From NCBI GenBank assembly GCA_019454045.1, contig SKCR01036775.1, positions 124,001 through 188,000 of the forward strand: a DNA stretch of 64,000 nt. The letters are read 5' to 3'. The notes beneath the pieces were generated by a model. That model made no database searches. It was not told where the DNA came from and saw only the letters and a program-made list of their open reading frames with translations. The DNA is from Zanthoxylum bungeanum. Taxonomy: Eukaryota; Streptophyta; Magnoliopsida; Sapindales; Rutaceae. Shown here one piece after another: positions 1 to 10,137 of the stretch; position 1 is the stretch's first letter, and the number at the start of each line of letters is the position of its first letter. Made by a program: the position numbers and the translations under genes.

Positions 1-780
1 AGTTAGACATATGTCTGGTGATGACATTGTTTATTGTAGGGAGAAACCTTAGAAATAATAAGTACGAGATGTGCTCTCGTCCGGTATTCTGAATGGATTG
101 ATCTCGGCTAGACTCATGAGCACTGGATCACGGGATCTCAACAGTAGAAGCCTGAGTGGTTGGCATGATGTCTAGTTGAAGAGATGGTGGATCAGTGAAT
201 GACCGTTTGCCTGGATGTCCATCCTATTTTACTTATGCTACGATATATGATATGGTCAGAAACAAAGAAAAAAAAAGTCTCTGCAATGAAAATAAAAAGA
301 AAGAAAAATATACCGCCTATAACCGATAAGCGTGAAGCTACCCATGGGCGAGTATTAGGACCACCATGAGGAGAAATGCTACCTTAAAGGGTAGGTGTGT
401 CAAAGAAACAAAAAGAATGAAAAGAGAAATTGAATGAAAAGAAAAGGAAAAAAAAAGTTCAAAATGAAAAGAAAGAGACAAGAAAAAAGAAGAAGATCAT
501 ATCATGTTGAGTATGACGAAGTAATCACAAAGTGTGATTAAGACATCTAGGTTGGTTAGACCCACTGATCCAATTCCCCGAGACAAAATCATCGAGTTGG
601 CTTACTTAAGGAATAAGCTGTGAAAGAGCCTTGGCACACACACACTAGGAGTCTAGTTCAGATCACCTATTCAGACGATCGAAATTGAGTGCATCAAGTA
701 CTTTGAAGGTTCTCAGGTTTCGACACGAAGCACTCGTTGGAGGCTAAATTATGCCTAACTATCAGGATTGTCTCATGAGA
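1..780 (+). mobile_element. Athila-like 3' untranslated fragment
   Basis: No coding sequence. The stretch reads as a diverged copy of the reverse complement of about 24240-25010, the 3' untranslated region of Ath-G. Shared blocks include the one around 310-400 (contains gaagctacccatgggcgag) and the one around 540-690 (ends near tactttgaaggttct). Similarity fades near 755-780, just before Tat-A 3' sequence begins. It may be a remnant into which Tat-A went, or part of a chimeric element; the window edge hides the answer. Confidence 0.7.
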
Positions 781-870
781 AGCATTATAGTATGTAGAAA
801 TAAACCATCACATCACTAATATCAGTTTTGGGGATGAGTCCCAGGGGCGAGGCCCACATCAACATCAATA

Positions 871-1600
871 TCAGTTTTGGAATGAATCGGAGAATGAATC
901 TCAGTTTTTGGAATGAATCCCAGAATGAATCTCATTTTTGGAATGAATCCGAGAATGAATCACAATTTTGGAATGAATCCGAGAATGAATCTCAGCTTTG
1001 GAATGAATCCGAGAATGAATCTTAGCTTTGGAATGAATCCGGGAATGAATCTCAGCTTTGGAATGAATCCGAGAATAAATCTCAGTTTTTAGAATGAATC
1101 CGAGAATGAATCTCAGCTTTGGAATGAATTCGGGAATGAATCTCAACTTTGGAATGAATCCGAGAATGAATCTCAGTTTTTGGAATGAATCTGAGAATGA
1201 ATCTCAGCTTTGGAATGAATTCGGGAATGAATCTCAGCTTTGGAATGAATCCGAGAATGAATCTCAGTTTTGGAATGAATCCGAGAAGGAATCTCAGCTT
1301 TGGAATGAATCCAAGAAGGAATCTCAGTTCTGGAATGAATCCGAAAAAGAATCTCAGCTTTGGAATGAATCCGAGAAGGAATCTCAGCTTTGGAATGAAT
1401 CCGAGAAGCAATCTCAGCTTTGGAATGAATCCGAGAAGGAATCTCAGTTTTGGAATGAATCCGAGAAGGAATCTCAGTTTTGGAATGAATCCGAGAATGA
1501 AACTCAGTTTGGAATGAATCTGAGAAAGAATCTCTGTTTTGGAATGAATCCCAGGGTCGAGACCCGCATTGTCAGAATTTTGAATGAATCCTAAGGCCGA
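871..1600 (+). repeat. 30-bp tandem array in Tat-A 3' region
   Basis: About two dozen units of 30 bp, each with two ggaatgaat/gagaatgaat halves followed by ctcag and a T run. The period is a multiple of three, so several frames on both strands stay open over 60-190 codons. Units drift toward the end (gaagga replaces gaatga). Tandem repeats just before the 3' LTR are a known habit of Tat elements. Confidence 0.9.
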
Positions 1601-1800
1601 GGTCCACATCGTCAGAGTTTTGTAATGAATCCCAGGCTTGATGCCCACATCACCAGCAGTTTCAGGAACGAATCCCAGAGGGCGAAGCCCGTATTATGAG
1701 CAGTTTTCGGGAATGAATCCCAGGGGGCGAAGTCCGCATCATCATCAGCAGTTTGGGGATGCATCCCAGGGTCGAGACCCACATCATCTTCAACCCAGCT
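1601..1800 (+). repeat. Second degenerate repeat of about 50 bp
   Basis: Four to five units built as gaatgaatcccag, a GC-rich gggcgaag-like word, then catcatcagcagttt. The same gaatcccag word begins the 30-bp unit, so both arrays probably grew from one ancestor. Part of the Tat-A 3' region. Confidence 0.65.
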
Positions 1801-1905
1801 CGAAGCAGCAGGTAAGTCAGGTGGCAGCTGGCGAGCCAGGTAAGTAAAAATGCATTGCATAACTTTGATAGGATTGTCATTGTCACACACTGCACAAGTC
1901 CCATC

Positions 1906-1919
1906 AAAGTGGGGGCGAC
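1906..1919 (+). promoter_or_regulatory. Tat-A polypurine tract
   Basis: AAAGTGGGGGCGAC lies directly against the TG of the 3' LTR. The same 14 bases precede the 3' LTRs of Tat-B (18972-18985) and Tat-C (60539-60552). It would prime second-strand DNA synthesis. Confidence 0.88.
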
Positions 1920-4130
1920 TGTAGGCACTGTATTTTTACATGTAAGTCCCGATGATGAGCCTCGAACGGAGGCACTACCTTTTAAGTTGCGGAAGTTGCG
2001 GGAAACGGATGTCGGAAGGGAAGGGTCAAGAATTGACATTTTATTGGATTTGGTTCGCTCGCTAAGCTTCGGGTTCACTCGTTCGGTCTCAGTTATAAAA
2101 TTTATTCCCGGCCTAAATCTTAAACAAATTCTCGGCCTCGCCTCTCCCTGCCCTCATCTCACCTTCACGATCAGTCCTCCACTCACCATAAAACCTTCTC
2201 GACAGCAACCCCTTAACAGAAACCCATCAAAAAACCAAATGCCACCCGTGCACCCCACGTGAATCATCTCCAATCAAACACAATAACCAAACACTAGCCA
2301 ACAAAAATAATTCCCTCACATTCACCAAATACTAAAACAAACAACTAACAAACAAAGAAAACCATATCCTACTCAAACGACAGCCCATGCTTCACGTGAA
2401 TAATAACTCATCTCCCCCTAAACACCCATAACCACCCTCCATACAGACCCATAAACGCCCATACATTATTCCCCTGCACCCTCCATGCTTCACGCCTAAT
2501 CACAAACACAAAGCTAACAAAATCCATGCACCCTCCATACACAACCTATACCACGCCCATACTCTCTCCTCCCTTCCCAATACTCTCGGCAGTAATAAAA
2601 CCCTTGGCGTCCCACTTTCACGGGGGGATCTGGACTCACCAAAAAAAAAAGGACTTCACACACAAAAAAACCCTAAACACTCGGCTCTCTCCCCACTCAG
2701 CTCACACTCACGTAAAACACATGAAGAAACCCTAGCACTCAACACGCCATCAGCCTTAGCACTCAACACCTCTCACGGCAGCAGCCCTCCTTCACACCCA
2801 TACACTGCCACTCAACGCACACAGCTCACAAGCCCACCTTCACGCAGCCCCCTTTACGTAATAACACTTCACTCACGTCCCATGCATGCAGCCCATCACG
2901 TGAAGCCCCTCCATTAGACAAACATACACACACGACACTACACATTAAGCCTCTCTATCACACAACCCTTTAAACCAACACAGCCACGTCCCAAAACATG
3001 CCACTGTACTCAAAGGACACGAGCCCTCACTCGCAGTCTCATTCTCCATTCAGAATCAACAAGCAACACACCCTAACAGCCCCCCATTTGCCTCACGCAT
3101 CAACAGCACGACATGGCACTGCATCACGCCCTTGATCACGTAATAACCCAGCAACCCTCACCAACTCTCAGAACCAAAAACCCTCACTTCTCACTCCATG
3201 CAACCTCACGTAGCTGCACTAGCTTCTGAGTTCAAAACCCTTCACGCTCATTATCCCCTCACAAATCAACAGCCACTCACGCCATAACCCAACGCCACTA
3301 CTACGTCCAACACTCCCTGCTAAGCCCCCTGGACGTGAACCACACATCAGCCATAGCCTTCATCCCTCACGTAACAGCCCCTTCATGCCTAGCCTCAACT
3401 CCACGTAACCCTTGTTCCATGCACAAACAGTCTGCCTTCAACGCCACAAGCCTTCCACACACATAACAGACCACTCATGCACGTAAACTACCCAGCCACT
3501 GCCTTCAATCCACTGCCTCACGCCAAGTCCCCTCATTGCACGCACAAAGCACTGCCTTCGTGCCCACTGCCTCACGCACAAACTGACTTCCAGTAACCTC
3601 ACAAATACAAACAGCCCCCAAAACTATCTTGTTCCACCGCAAATAAACCCTCCACAAATTGCCTAAAATAGTCCAGTGAAACTGTCCCTTGAAGCCCTTC
3701 AATTAACGCACAAATCTCTCAACTCTTCAGCCTTTATTCACGTGAAACCAGTGAAAAAAAATCACCTGAAACAGTCCACGAAAACCGTCCCAAAATCGGC
3801 CCAGAAATAACCCTGAAAACTACAGTAAAAACATAGAAAACAGCGAGCGGAAACAGCGAGTGAAATAGAGAAAACAGCGAGCAGAAATCGTAAGTGAAAA
3901 CGGACAAAACAGTAGAAACAGCGGACCAGCGAAAATAGTGGAAACGATAACCCTTCCGGCACCGTGAAACGCACTCCCGGAAAGTGACTAAAAAGGTTAG
4001 ACCTTAGGGCACCCTTTCTTTATTTTATTTATTATCCTTTATTTTTAGTTATTTTATTACTTTTTCGCATGATTATTGTGAATTGGTGCATGATGTGATT
4101 TCCGAGTGAACGGAGCATGTGTTCTCTCTT

Positions 4131-4229
4131 GTGGTATATCGGATGGAAACCCGGACGTAAATTCCGTAGCCGAATCCGAATGGACGGTATTGCGGTTTGC
4201 ACTCGGGATACAATGCCACGTATCACTTG
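4131..4229 (+). other. Conserved 100-nt LTR box, Tat-A copy
   Basis: Starts GTGGTATATCGGATGG and ends CACGTATCACTTG. The same box lies in every Tat LTR here although most other LTR sequence differs. It can fold with nested stems: GTGGTAT with GTATCAC outside, CGGAC with GTTTG inside, CCGT with ACGG innermost. Function unknown. Confidence 0.7.
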
Positions 4230-4677
4230 AGAGATACACGTATTTCGTTTCATCCAAACCTTGTATTTGAGCATTATTAGGTTGCTAGTATGTTATTTAT
4301 TTCTTAAGCATGATTATGTCGTTAGTATGTTATTTCCCTATGTATGTTATAGTTATTTACTTCGCAATAGGAGTTTTATCTACGTTTGCTTAGGTTGTTA
4401 TTTAGTTTTCATGTTTGATAATTTAACATGTTCGTTGTGTGATATCGTATGTTTGTCGTTGTGATAATTACTTTTAAAGCATGATGACTTAGACATATGA
4501 TTTATTTTTATGAATGCGAACTAGATTTAGGTTATTCTTGGACATGTATGTTGTGTAGACTTAGTTAAATTATTGCACAAATCCGTTCATTACAAGTGGC
4601 ATAAGTAAGGGACCATTCTGAACCCAACGGTTTGAGGTCTTCCCTTGCGAGGGGTGAGTGCGGCCTTAAATCATTTT

Positions 4678-4706
4678 CCCGGTTCACACTGGGTGGCGAC
4701 TCCATT
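4678..4706 (+). other. U5 hairpin followed by primer-site-like word
   Basis: CCCGGT and ACTGGG pair around TCAC, then TGGCGACTCCATT follows at once. That word matches the first 11-12 bases of the true Tat primer site (11112-11129 in Tat-B). The arrangement is present in all five Tat LTRs of the window. Confidence 0.7.
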
Positions 4707-4796
4707 TTATTCCCCGGTTTAGTCCCCCGCGGGCTACTCCGTACTCCCAACCGGGCCGCGAGCCCGGAACGGCGTCGCCCATTTCTGTTGTCTACA

Positions 4797-5110
4797 CCGG
4801 TATGCCGGTCTCCAATGAATATATTATCGTTGGGAGAAACTAGCTGTTAGACCGGTATGCTAACCGGTTTGGGGACCGATATGGTCCGTACCGGTTCCAG
4901 TATGTGTACAATGAAGAGCTTGACCGGTATGGTCACCGGTATGTAGACCAGTTTAGGTCATGCCGGTTCCAGTAAGGGAACTAGCCGTTGGGCTCACCAG
5001 TATGGGACCGATATGGACATCAATTTAGGTTGTGTCGGTTCCAGTAGCCTTGCATTCCTTAGGTTCACCGGTTTGGTGACCGGTATGGGACTGGTATGCC
5101 GATCTCAGTA
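4797..5110. repeat. ACCGGT-rich tandem repeat, about 72 bp
   Basis: About four imperfect units starting near 4796, 4850, 4921, 4997 and 5066, most ending ccggttccagta and dense in ACCGGTATG words. The family is not recognised. It sits between the Tat-A LTR and the truncated copia LTR. Confidence 0.65.
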
Positions 5111-5392
5111 CCAAAAATACAGATATGAAGGTTTTAATGCATTTTGTACATGAACCTAATGTATCTAAGTGAATGTGCATGATCCTTATGAGCTTAGGAA
5201 CTTGAATATTACAATTCACATTACAATTAGAGCCCTAAGCTAAGACTTTGCAAGATTATCTCGATTTGCCGCAAGTCTTCACATTCTCTCTCCTCACCAC
5301 ATTGCGCTTCGACATCTTTTTGTATTACTTCATATTTGCGTGTCGAAGACTTCTTTCTTGTTGCATCATCAAAATCCAATTACGCGACCAAG
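5111..5392. other. Unassigned sequence
   Basis: No convincing reading frame or repeat was seen. Similarity to the Cop-1 LTR starts at about 5393, so this may be flank exposed by a deletion. Confidence 0.4.
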
Positions 5393-6394
5393 TCACCAAC
5401 AGTCTTGTAAAACGGTAAGAACGTAGTACCAGGTACGCACGTATTCGAATAGTGCGATGACTATATTTATTGCCAACATATCCAGGGATCTCATGGGTCG
5501 CTTCCCAAAGATTCACCGATGACATTTGACTCGAAAAGAATTAATTTAGGATTAATTATAAGAGAGAGAAAATTAATCTGGGATTAATTACGGCAAGAAT
5601 TTATCTGGGATAAAATTCGAATAGAAGAGAGAGAACGCGATTAATTTGGAATTAATCGATTAAATAATATATTGGATATATTAAATGAAATTAGATTTAA
5701 AAGCGGAATTAAAATTGGATTTTAATTTGGGCGAATGAATTAATTTAGAATTAATTCGTAAGCGACTTTCATAATAACTTTGCGAGGCATAATTATTTAA
5801 TTAAATTAGATTTAATTATGTCGCAATGGAAAATTCATTTATTTCGGAATTAAACAAACCCGAGCCCAAGCGAAGTTGCGTGTTAAGTTGTTCGACTTAA
5901 ATTTGGAATTTAAAAGTTGTGGGACCCACTTGACTTACATCAACATGTTTGACATGTGATGGAAGTTGGTAATGGTTGTGTAAAGCTTGGATTGCATGTT
6001 GAATACACAAACCAAAACCAACACACTTTGTTTTTTTATTTTGAAAGACATATACCAACTTTTGATTTTTTTGATTTGGTAATTGATTTTAGAAATCAAA
6101 ATATCAAACAAACAAAAAGCTCTCTCCCTCTCCCCTTGTGCCGTGAACTTCATCTTCTCCAACGGAAGATTTTATTGCAAAATTTTTCTTGAGCTAGCAC
6201 TTAAAGAATCAATGAAGGTGATAGGGAAACTCATCTTTGAGTTTGGAAAACAACTAAAAGCTTGGAGCTCTCAACATACATCAAAGAATCTTAAATTCTC
6301 ATCCATTCATTGTAAGTATATTTACGCAACTTCTTTGCATATTCACACACCGAAATCATGTTGTAGAGATATTGGACATGTCTAGGACATAACA
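5393..6394 (+). mobile_element. Cop-1 5' LTR, left part lost
   Basis: The last 1.0 kb of a copia LTR, matching about 32781-33777 of the Cop-1 3' LTR throughout. It ends ...aggacataaca, followed by a tRNA-iMet primer site. The first half present in the 3' LTR (31877-32780) is missing. Confidence 0.82.
5531..6099 (+). repeat. Triloop hairpin array in Cop-1 LTR
   Basis: A run of near-perfect inverted repeats, each with loop TGG or TAG. Examples: 5571-5589 AATTAATC/GATTAATT; 5597-5618 GAATTTATC/GATAAAATTC; 5638-5658 CGATTAATT/AATTAATCG; 5666-5682 AATATAT/ATATATT; 5707-5727 AATTAAAAT/ATTTTAATT; 5737-5757 GAATTAATT/AATTAATTC; 5798-5818 TAATTAAAT/ATTTAATTA; 5897-5913 TTAAATT/AATTTAA; 6083-6099 TTGATTT/AAATCAA. 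The order is kept in the LTRs at 32932-33300 and, in reverse, 34628-34966. Confidence 0.85.
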
Positions 6395-6395
6395 A

Positions 6396-6407
6396 TGGTA
6401 TCAGAGC
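6396..6407 (+). promoter_or_regulatory. Cop-1 primer binding site (tRNA-iMet)
   Basis: TGGTATCAGAGC lies one base after the LTR end and matches the usual plant copia site complementary to the 3' end of initiator tRNA-Met. Confidence 0.92.
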
Positions 6408-8038
6408 CTTTTCTAAGAATGATTTTATCATAGGGTTTATATACTTTATTTGGGAATTTTGTTTTTGGAGCATGATTTGTTTTTCAAATTGGTTGCTTGG
6501 TTGAGTTTTGATGATGATGAATTGGATTTATGCATCATAGGATTTGAGAAATATTAATTGGATCTAATTTTCCCCAATTTATTCAAGTGGCTGAATATGA
6601 ACCCTAACATGTATCATGGTCATTTTTTGATTTTAGACTATTGGATATGTTTAAAGCATGAAATGAATATTAAATGTTGATTTAATTGGATTGAAATCAA
6701 ATTGATTATTATTATGCCATATTGCCGTGAACATTAGAAGCATGTATATATTGATTTTTCTTCAATTTGTGTTGGACATGAGTTGGTTTATTAAAACATG
6801 ATTAATTAGTTTAATTGATGTTTTGGAAATATTAGTTTAACTAATTAATTATGGCTATTACACTTTAATTAAAATTAATGTGATATTTGGAATGTTATAT
6901 TAATTAAAGTTAGTCTTTAAAATTGGATTGGGCTAATTTTGTTGTATTTGGGCTTAATGGGCTTGGTTGGGCCAAGCTTTGTTTAGGAAAATTGGATTGG
7001 ATCCATATTGGGCCTAAAACCATTCCATAAAGTCCAAATATAATTATTGGGCCTTTTAATATTTAATTGGGCCTAATGGGCCAAAATTGATTTTAAGGCA
7101 AATAGTGATTCCTTATTGGGCCTTGGCATCTTGGATTGGATCCATATTGGCCAAAGCCATGCCTTAACAATTAATTAAAAGTCCATTGGACTTTAATTAA
7201 AATAGTATTGGATACTAATTGGGCATTTGAGACCCATTTAGATTGGATTTAGAATCTAGGTCTAAAAGGCACTAAAATAAGTGTAATTATTTCATTTGGA
7301 ATTAATTACGAATTAGTATTGGATACAAATTAAATTGGATTTAAAACTGTAGTTCGATATAATTCAAGAATATGTACTTTCAGTATTTATTCTTAAACGA
7401 GTTGGACTCGCGCAAATCAAATCGTTGTTTGAACATTGGATAGTCATTAATTCAAAGATTAATTAATTGGATTAGATTGATTGAATAACATGCTTTGTGT
7501 AAATACATGGATGTATTGAATGAATAATGTATATCTGATGGATATTAGAAGGGTGAGGGCAATTTTGGAAATTGTTGTAATAAATTTAGAATTTATTAAA
7601 TGGACTTGCGTGTCCAGCCTATTATCTCTTTACTCCTTGTATTTCTCTTCTCACCAATTCCCCTCAATGTAAATGAGGTTTCTTTAATGTATTATGTAAT
7701 TGGGTAGAAGTTAGAATAGTGCTAGCGAGAGAGAGGAAAGGGAGAGATTTGTTCTAGGAACAAAGTTTGTTATATATCCATCCGCATATCATTATTAATT
7801 TATTTCGTGCCTTATTATGATTTTAGAATACATGTTTACGGGTGTATGATGATACCTAATCAAAGATAATAAATTGGTTGCCAATTTACGCGAAAAAACC
7901 CTCACTCAAATATTAAGCGATTTCCTTCCATTGAGTGGTTCTTTCTCAAGATCCAAGATTGGCATTGGTTTGTTGGCCAAAGTCAAGATCAATGTCCATT
8001 GCGGATGTGTTTGAACCACGAAGGCTTTGTTATATATC
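6408..8038 (+). mobile_element. Cop-1 leader, first part
   Basis: AT-rich untranslated leader, rich in TTGGA words, with no convincing reading frame. Inverted repeats with TGG or TAG loops continue here: 6677-6700 TTGATTTAAT/ATTGAAATCAA, 7203-7217 TAGTAT/ATACTA, 7560-7574 CAATTT/AAATTG, 7579-7597 AATAAATT/AATTTATT; 7171-7200 is a 13-14 bp stem with loop ATT. The leader resumes at 22046 after Tat-B and again at 29034 after Ath-G. Confidence 0.7.
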
Positions 8039-8043
8039 GCATG
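8039..8043. repeat. Tat-B target-site duplication, left
   Basis: GCATG directly before the TG of the left LTR; the same five bases follow the right LTR at 22041-22045. Confidence 0.93.
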
Positions 8044-8749
8044 TGTAGGCATTGCATTTTCGCATGTGAAACCCGATGATGAGTCTTAATTGGAGGCACT
8101 ACCTTTTTAGCTAAGGATATTGCGGGAAACGGAGGTCGGAAGGGGAAATTCGGAATAAGTATGTCATTAAGTTCATTCCACAAGTTCACTGTCTTGTTGG
8201 TTTGCTGCGTTCGTTACTTCGTTCGAACCTCGTGCAGATTGCGGACGTTGTGCCACGTTCTAATTGGCGTTCGAATGGAGTCGGTGTTTCTGGTTTGTTG
8301 TTGCTAGCCTCGCACCCCAACCCATTAGCCCCCCAAAGCCCATAAAAACACATCCCAAATTAAATAAATAAATATTAATTTAAACATTAAACATTAAATA
8401 AAATATTTAAACAATTAACCAATTAAATAAAACATTTACCAAACTTAAACTAAAATCATGCCTAATATAAATAAATTGAATATTTATATACTAAAACTAA
8501 AAAGAAGATATATCTAATTAAAATCAATCCTAACCAATTAAAGCCAATCATATATTTGACTTCCTAATCTAATAAGATAATTACCAATCTAAAATATTTG
8601 TATTCCTAAACCAACACAAATTAAATATTACAACTTCCTAATTTAAAATATTTTGTCCCCCCTCAATCTTGTGTATGCCTTTCTTGGAAATCCCAATTGA
8701 ATACCAAAATCCTTTCCTTGTGAGACAAGGGCAAACCCTAGCTCTCTTC

Positions 8750-8757
8750 TATATAAA
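8750..8757 (+). promoter_or_regulatory. Tat-B LTR TATA box
   Basis: TATATAAA in the left third of the LTR, conserved at 19687-19694 in the right LTR; a likely core promoter for element transcription. Confidence 0.65.
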
Positions 8758-9445
8758 CATGCACTAACCTAGCCACTTTTTCGCTAGACTCTCTAATGCA
8801 CGCCCAAGACAAAGAAAAACACTTGACATATACACAAAAAGAGAACAAAGAGCCCCAACCATCTCCTCCATAGCCGAATCCACCACAAGCAACTATCCTC
8901 CATAGCCGAATCCAAAACACTCCCCTCCTTCACCGAGACACATTCCCTTGAATCACCTTAAAAACACAGCAGCCTAAACCACTCCCAAAACAGTCCCTAA
9001 GACCCCTTAAAACATTGACATAAAATACACTTACAATCCTTGAAATAACCACACAAAAACCCACCAAAAAAAAGAAACACAGAACAGTCCACCAAGAACA
9101 CCAAAACAGTCCACAAACAGTAAGCAGAGGACACAGAGGAAATGACAGCAAAACCACAAGGAAACAGCAGCAAAACGGAGTCGGAACAGTAGCTTGAGTC
9201 GGCCGAACAGCGAAGGAAGAGGCAAACCAGTGAACCAGAAAAGTTACGGAGCTTTACCCCCTTCCGATTTTCGTCAAACGCGAGTCCGAGAGACAGCTTA
9301 AAAGGTTAGACCTGAGGGTATCTTTCACACTTATTCTTATTTAATTTCTGGTCATTTATTTTGATTATATTTTCAGTATTATGGCATTTGTTGTGTGTAT
9401 GATGTGTGTTGTGGGTATTGGATGAATGGAAGAGTGTTGTCTCTT

Positions 9446-9545
9446 GTGGTATATAGGATGGAAACCCAGACGTAACTTCCGTAGCCGAATCCGAATGGAC
9501 GGTAGTGTGGTCTGTACTTGGGACACAACTCCACGTACCACTTGA
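9446..9545 (+). other. Conserved 100-nt LTR box, Tat-B left, copy 1
   Basis: Starts GTGGTATATAGGATGG and ends CACGTACCACTTGAG. GTGGTA pairs with TACCAC; CAGAC pairs with GTCTG; CCGT with ACGG. Counterpart in the right LTR at 20376-20475. Confidence 0.72.
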
Positions 9546-9630
9546 GTAAATGACACCTTCTCTTGTTTTGTGTTGCTTTGGTTTATTTATTTCTCGTCAT
9601 TTAAATTCTGTATGTTGCTTATTCCCGTAT

Positions 9631-9985
9631 GATACGATCGAGTGCATGGGCTTAGTAAGTGCGATTAAAAGTCCCCTAATTAGGGGGTTAAAATCCTTCA
9701 CCACGATGCTCTGCCGCACCGATTGATGTGTGTTCGGTTGAATGCGAGATACGTTCAATCGAGCATACTTAGTTTGATATGATTGTCTTTATTTTCGTAT
9801 GCATGATTCAACCGAGCGCATGGCTTAGTAAGTGTGATGTGAGATCCCCTATGGGGAAGGGCTAAAGCCATTTACCATGATGCTTTGCCGCGCCGGTCGA
9901 TCTGTGTTCGGTTGGATACAAGATACGTTCAATCGGGCACACTATGTTTAATATTATTTCTTTTAATTCTTTGTATGCATGATTC
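9631..9985 (+). repeat. Tandem duplication of about 172 bp in LTR
   Basis: Two units plus the start of a third, beginning near 9631, 9803 and 9979. Each has cgagcgcatgggcttagta, then CCCCTA-rich words, a ccacgatgct block and a ttcggttg...cgttcaatcg block. Also in the right LTR (about 20561-20920). Confidence 0.8.
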
Positions 9986-10137
9986 AGTCGAGCGCATGGG
10001 CTTAGTATGTTGGTCTAAAGGTCCTCTCTTTGAGAGATCAAGAGCCCCAAAAGGCCACCTTTACGGCAGTACTTCGCCGCGCCCCTTTATTTTGTCGTTT
10101 ATGTATTGCGTCCCATTTCATGCATCAGGTCTGTTCC

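Larger units (their letters stand above)
815..1905 (+). mobile_element. Tat-A 3' untranslated region
   Basis: This region lies between the unseen integrase end and the 3' LTR of a Tat-lineage Ty3/gypsy element. It opens with the same words (gggatgagtcccaggggcgaggcc-like) as the Tat-B 3' region near 18420 and ends with a block of about 60 bases before the polypurine tract that is nearly identical in Tat-A, Tat-B and Tat-C. Reading frames on both strands here come from the tandem repeat and are not taken as genes. Confidence 0.75.
1920..4796 (+). mobile_element. Tat-A 3' LTR
   Basis: The LTR begins TGTAGGCACTG and ends TTGTCTACA, the same ends as the Tat-B LTRs, giving 2877 bp. About 2220-3750 is C- and A-rich with few Gs and holds four CACGTG palindromes (2256, 2393, 2897, 3739). 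A possible TATA box lies at 2094-2100. The right part carries two modules shared by all Tat LTRs here (4131-4229 and 4590-4706). The 5' partner is outside the window, so no target duplication can be checked. Confidence 0.85.

Noticed and set aside
871..1600. CRISPR-like regular repeats
   Set aside because: Units are head to tail with no unique spacers, and the sequence is plant retrotransposon DNA.
828..1648. Five overlapping reading frames on both strands (65-188 codons)
   Set aside because: They come from a 30-bp repeat whose period is a multiple of three; the peptides are simple repeats with no start context or domain.
6396..6407. Possible tRNA gene because of tRNA-like bases (also at 11112, 27593, 43892, 51194)
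   Set aside because: Only the 3' ends of tRNAs are matched, next to LTR ends; these are primer sites and no cloverleaf is present.
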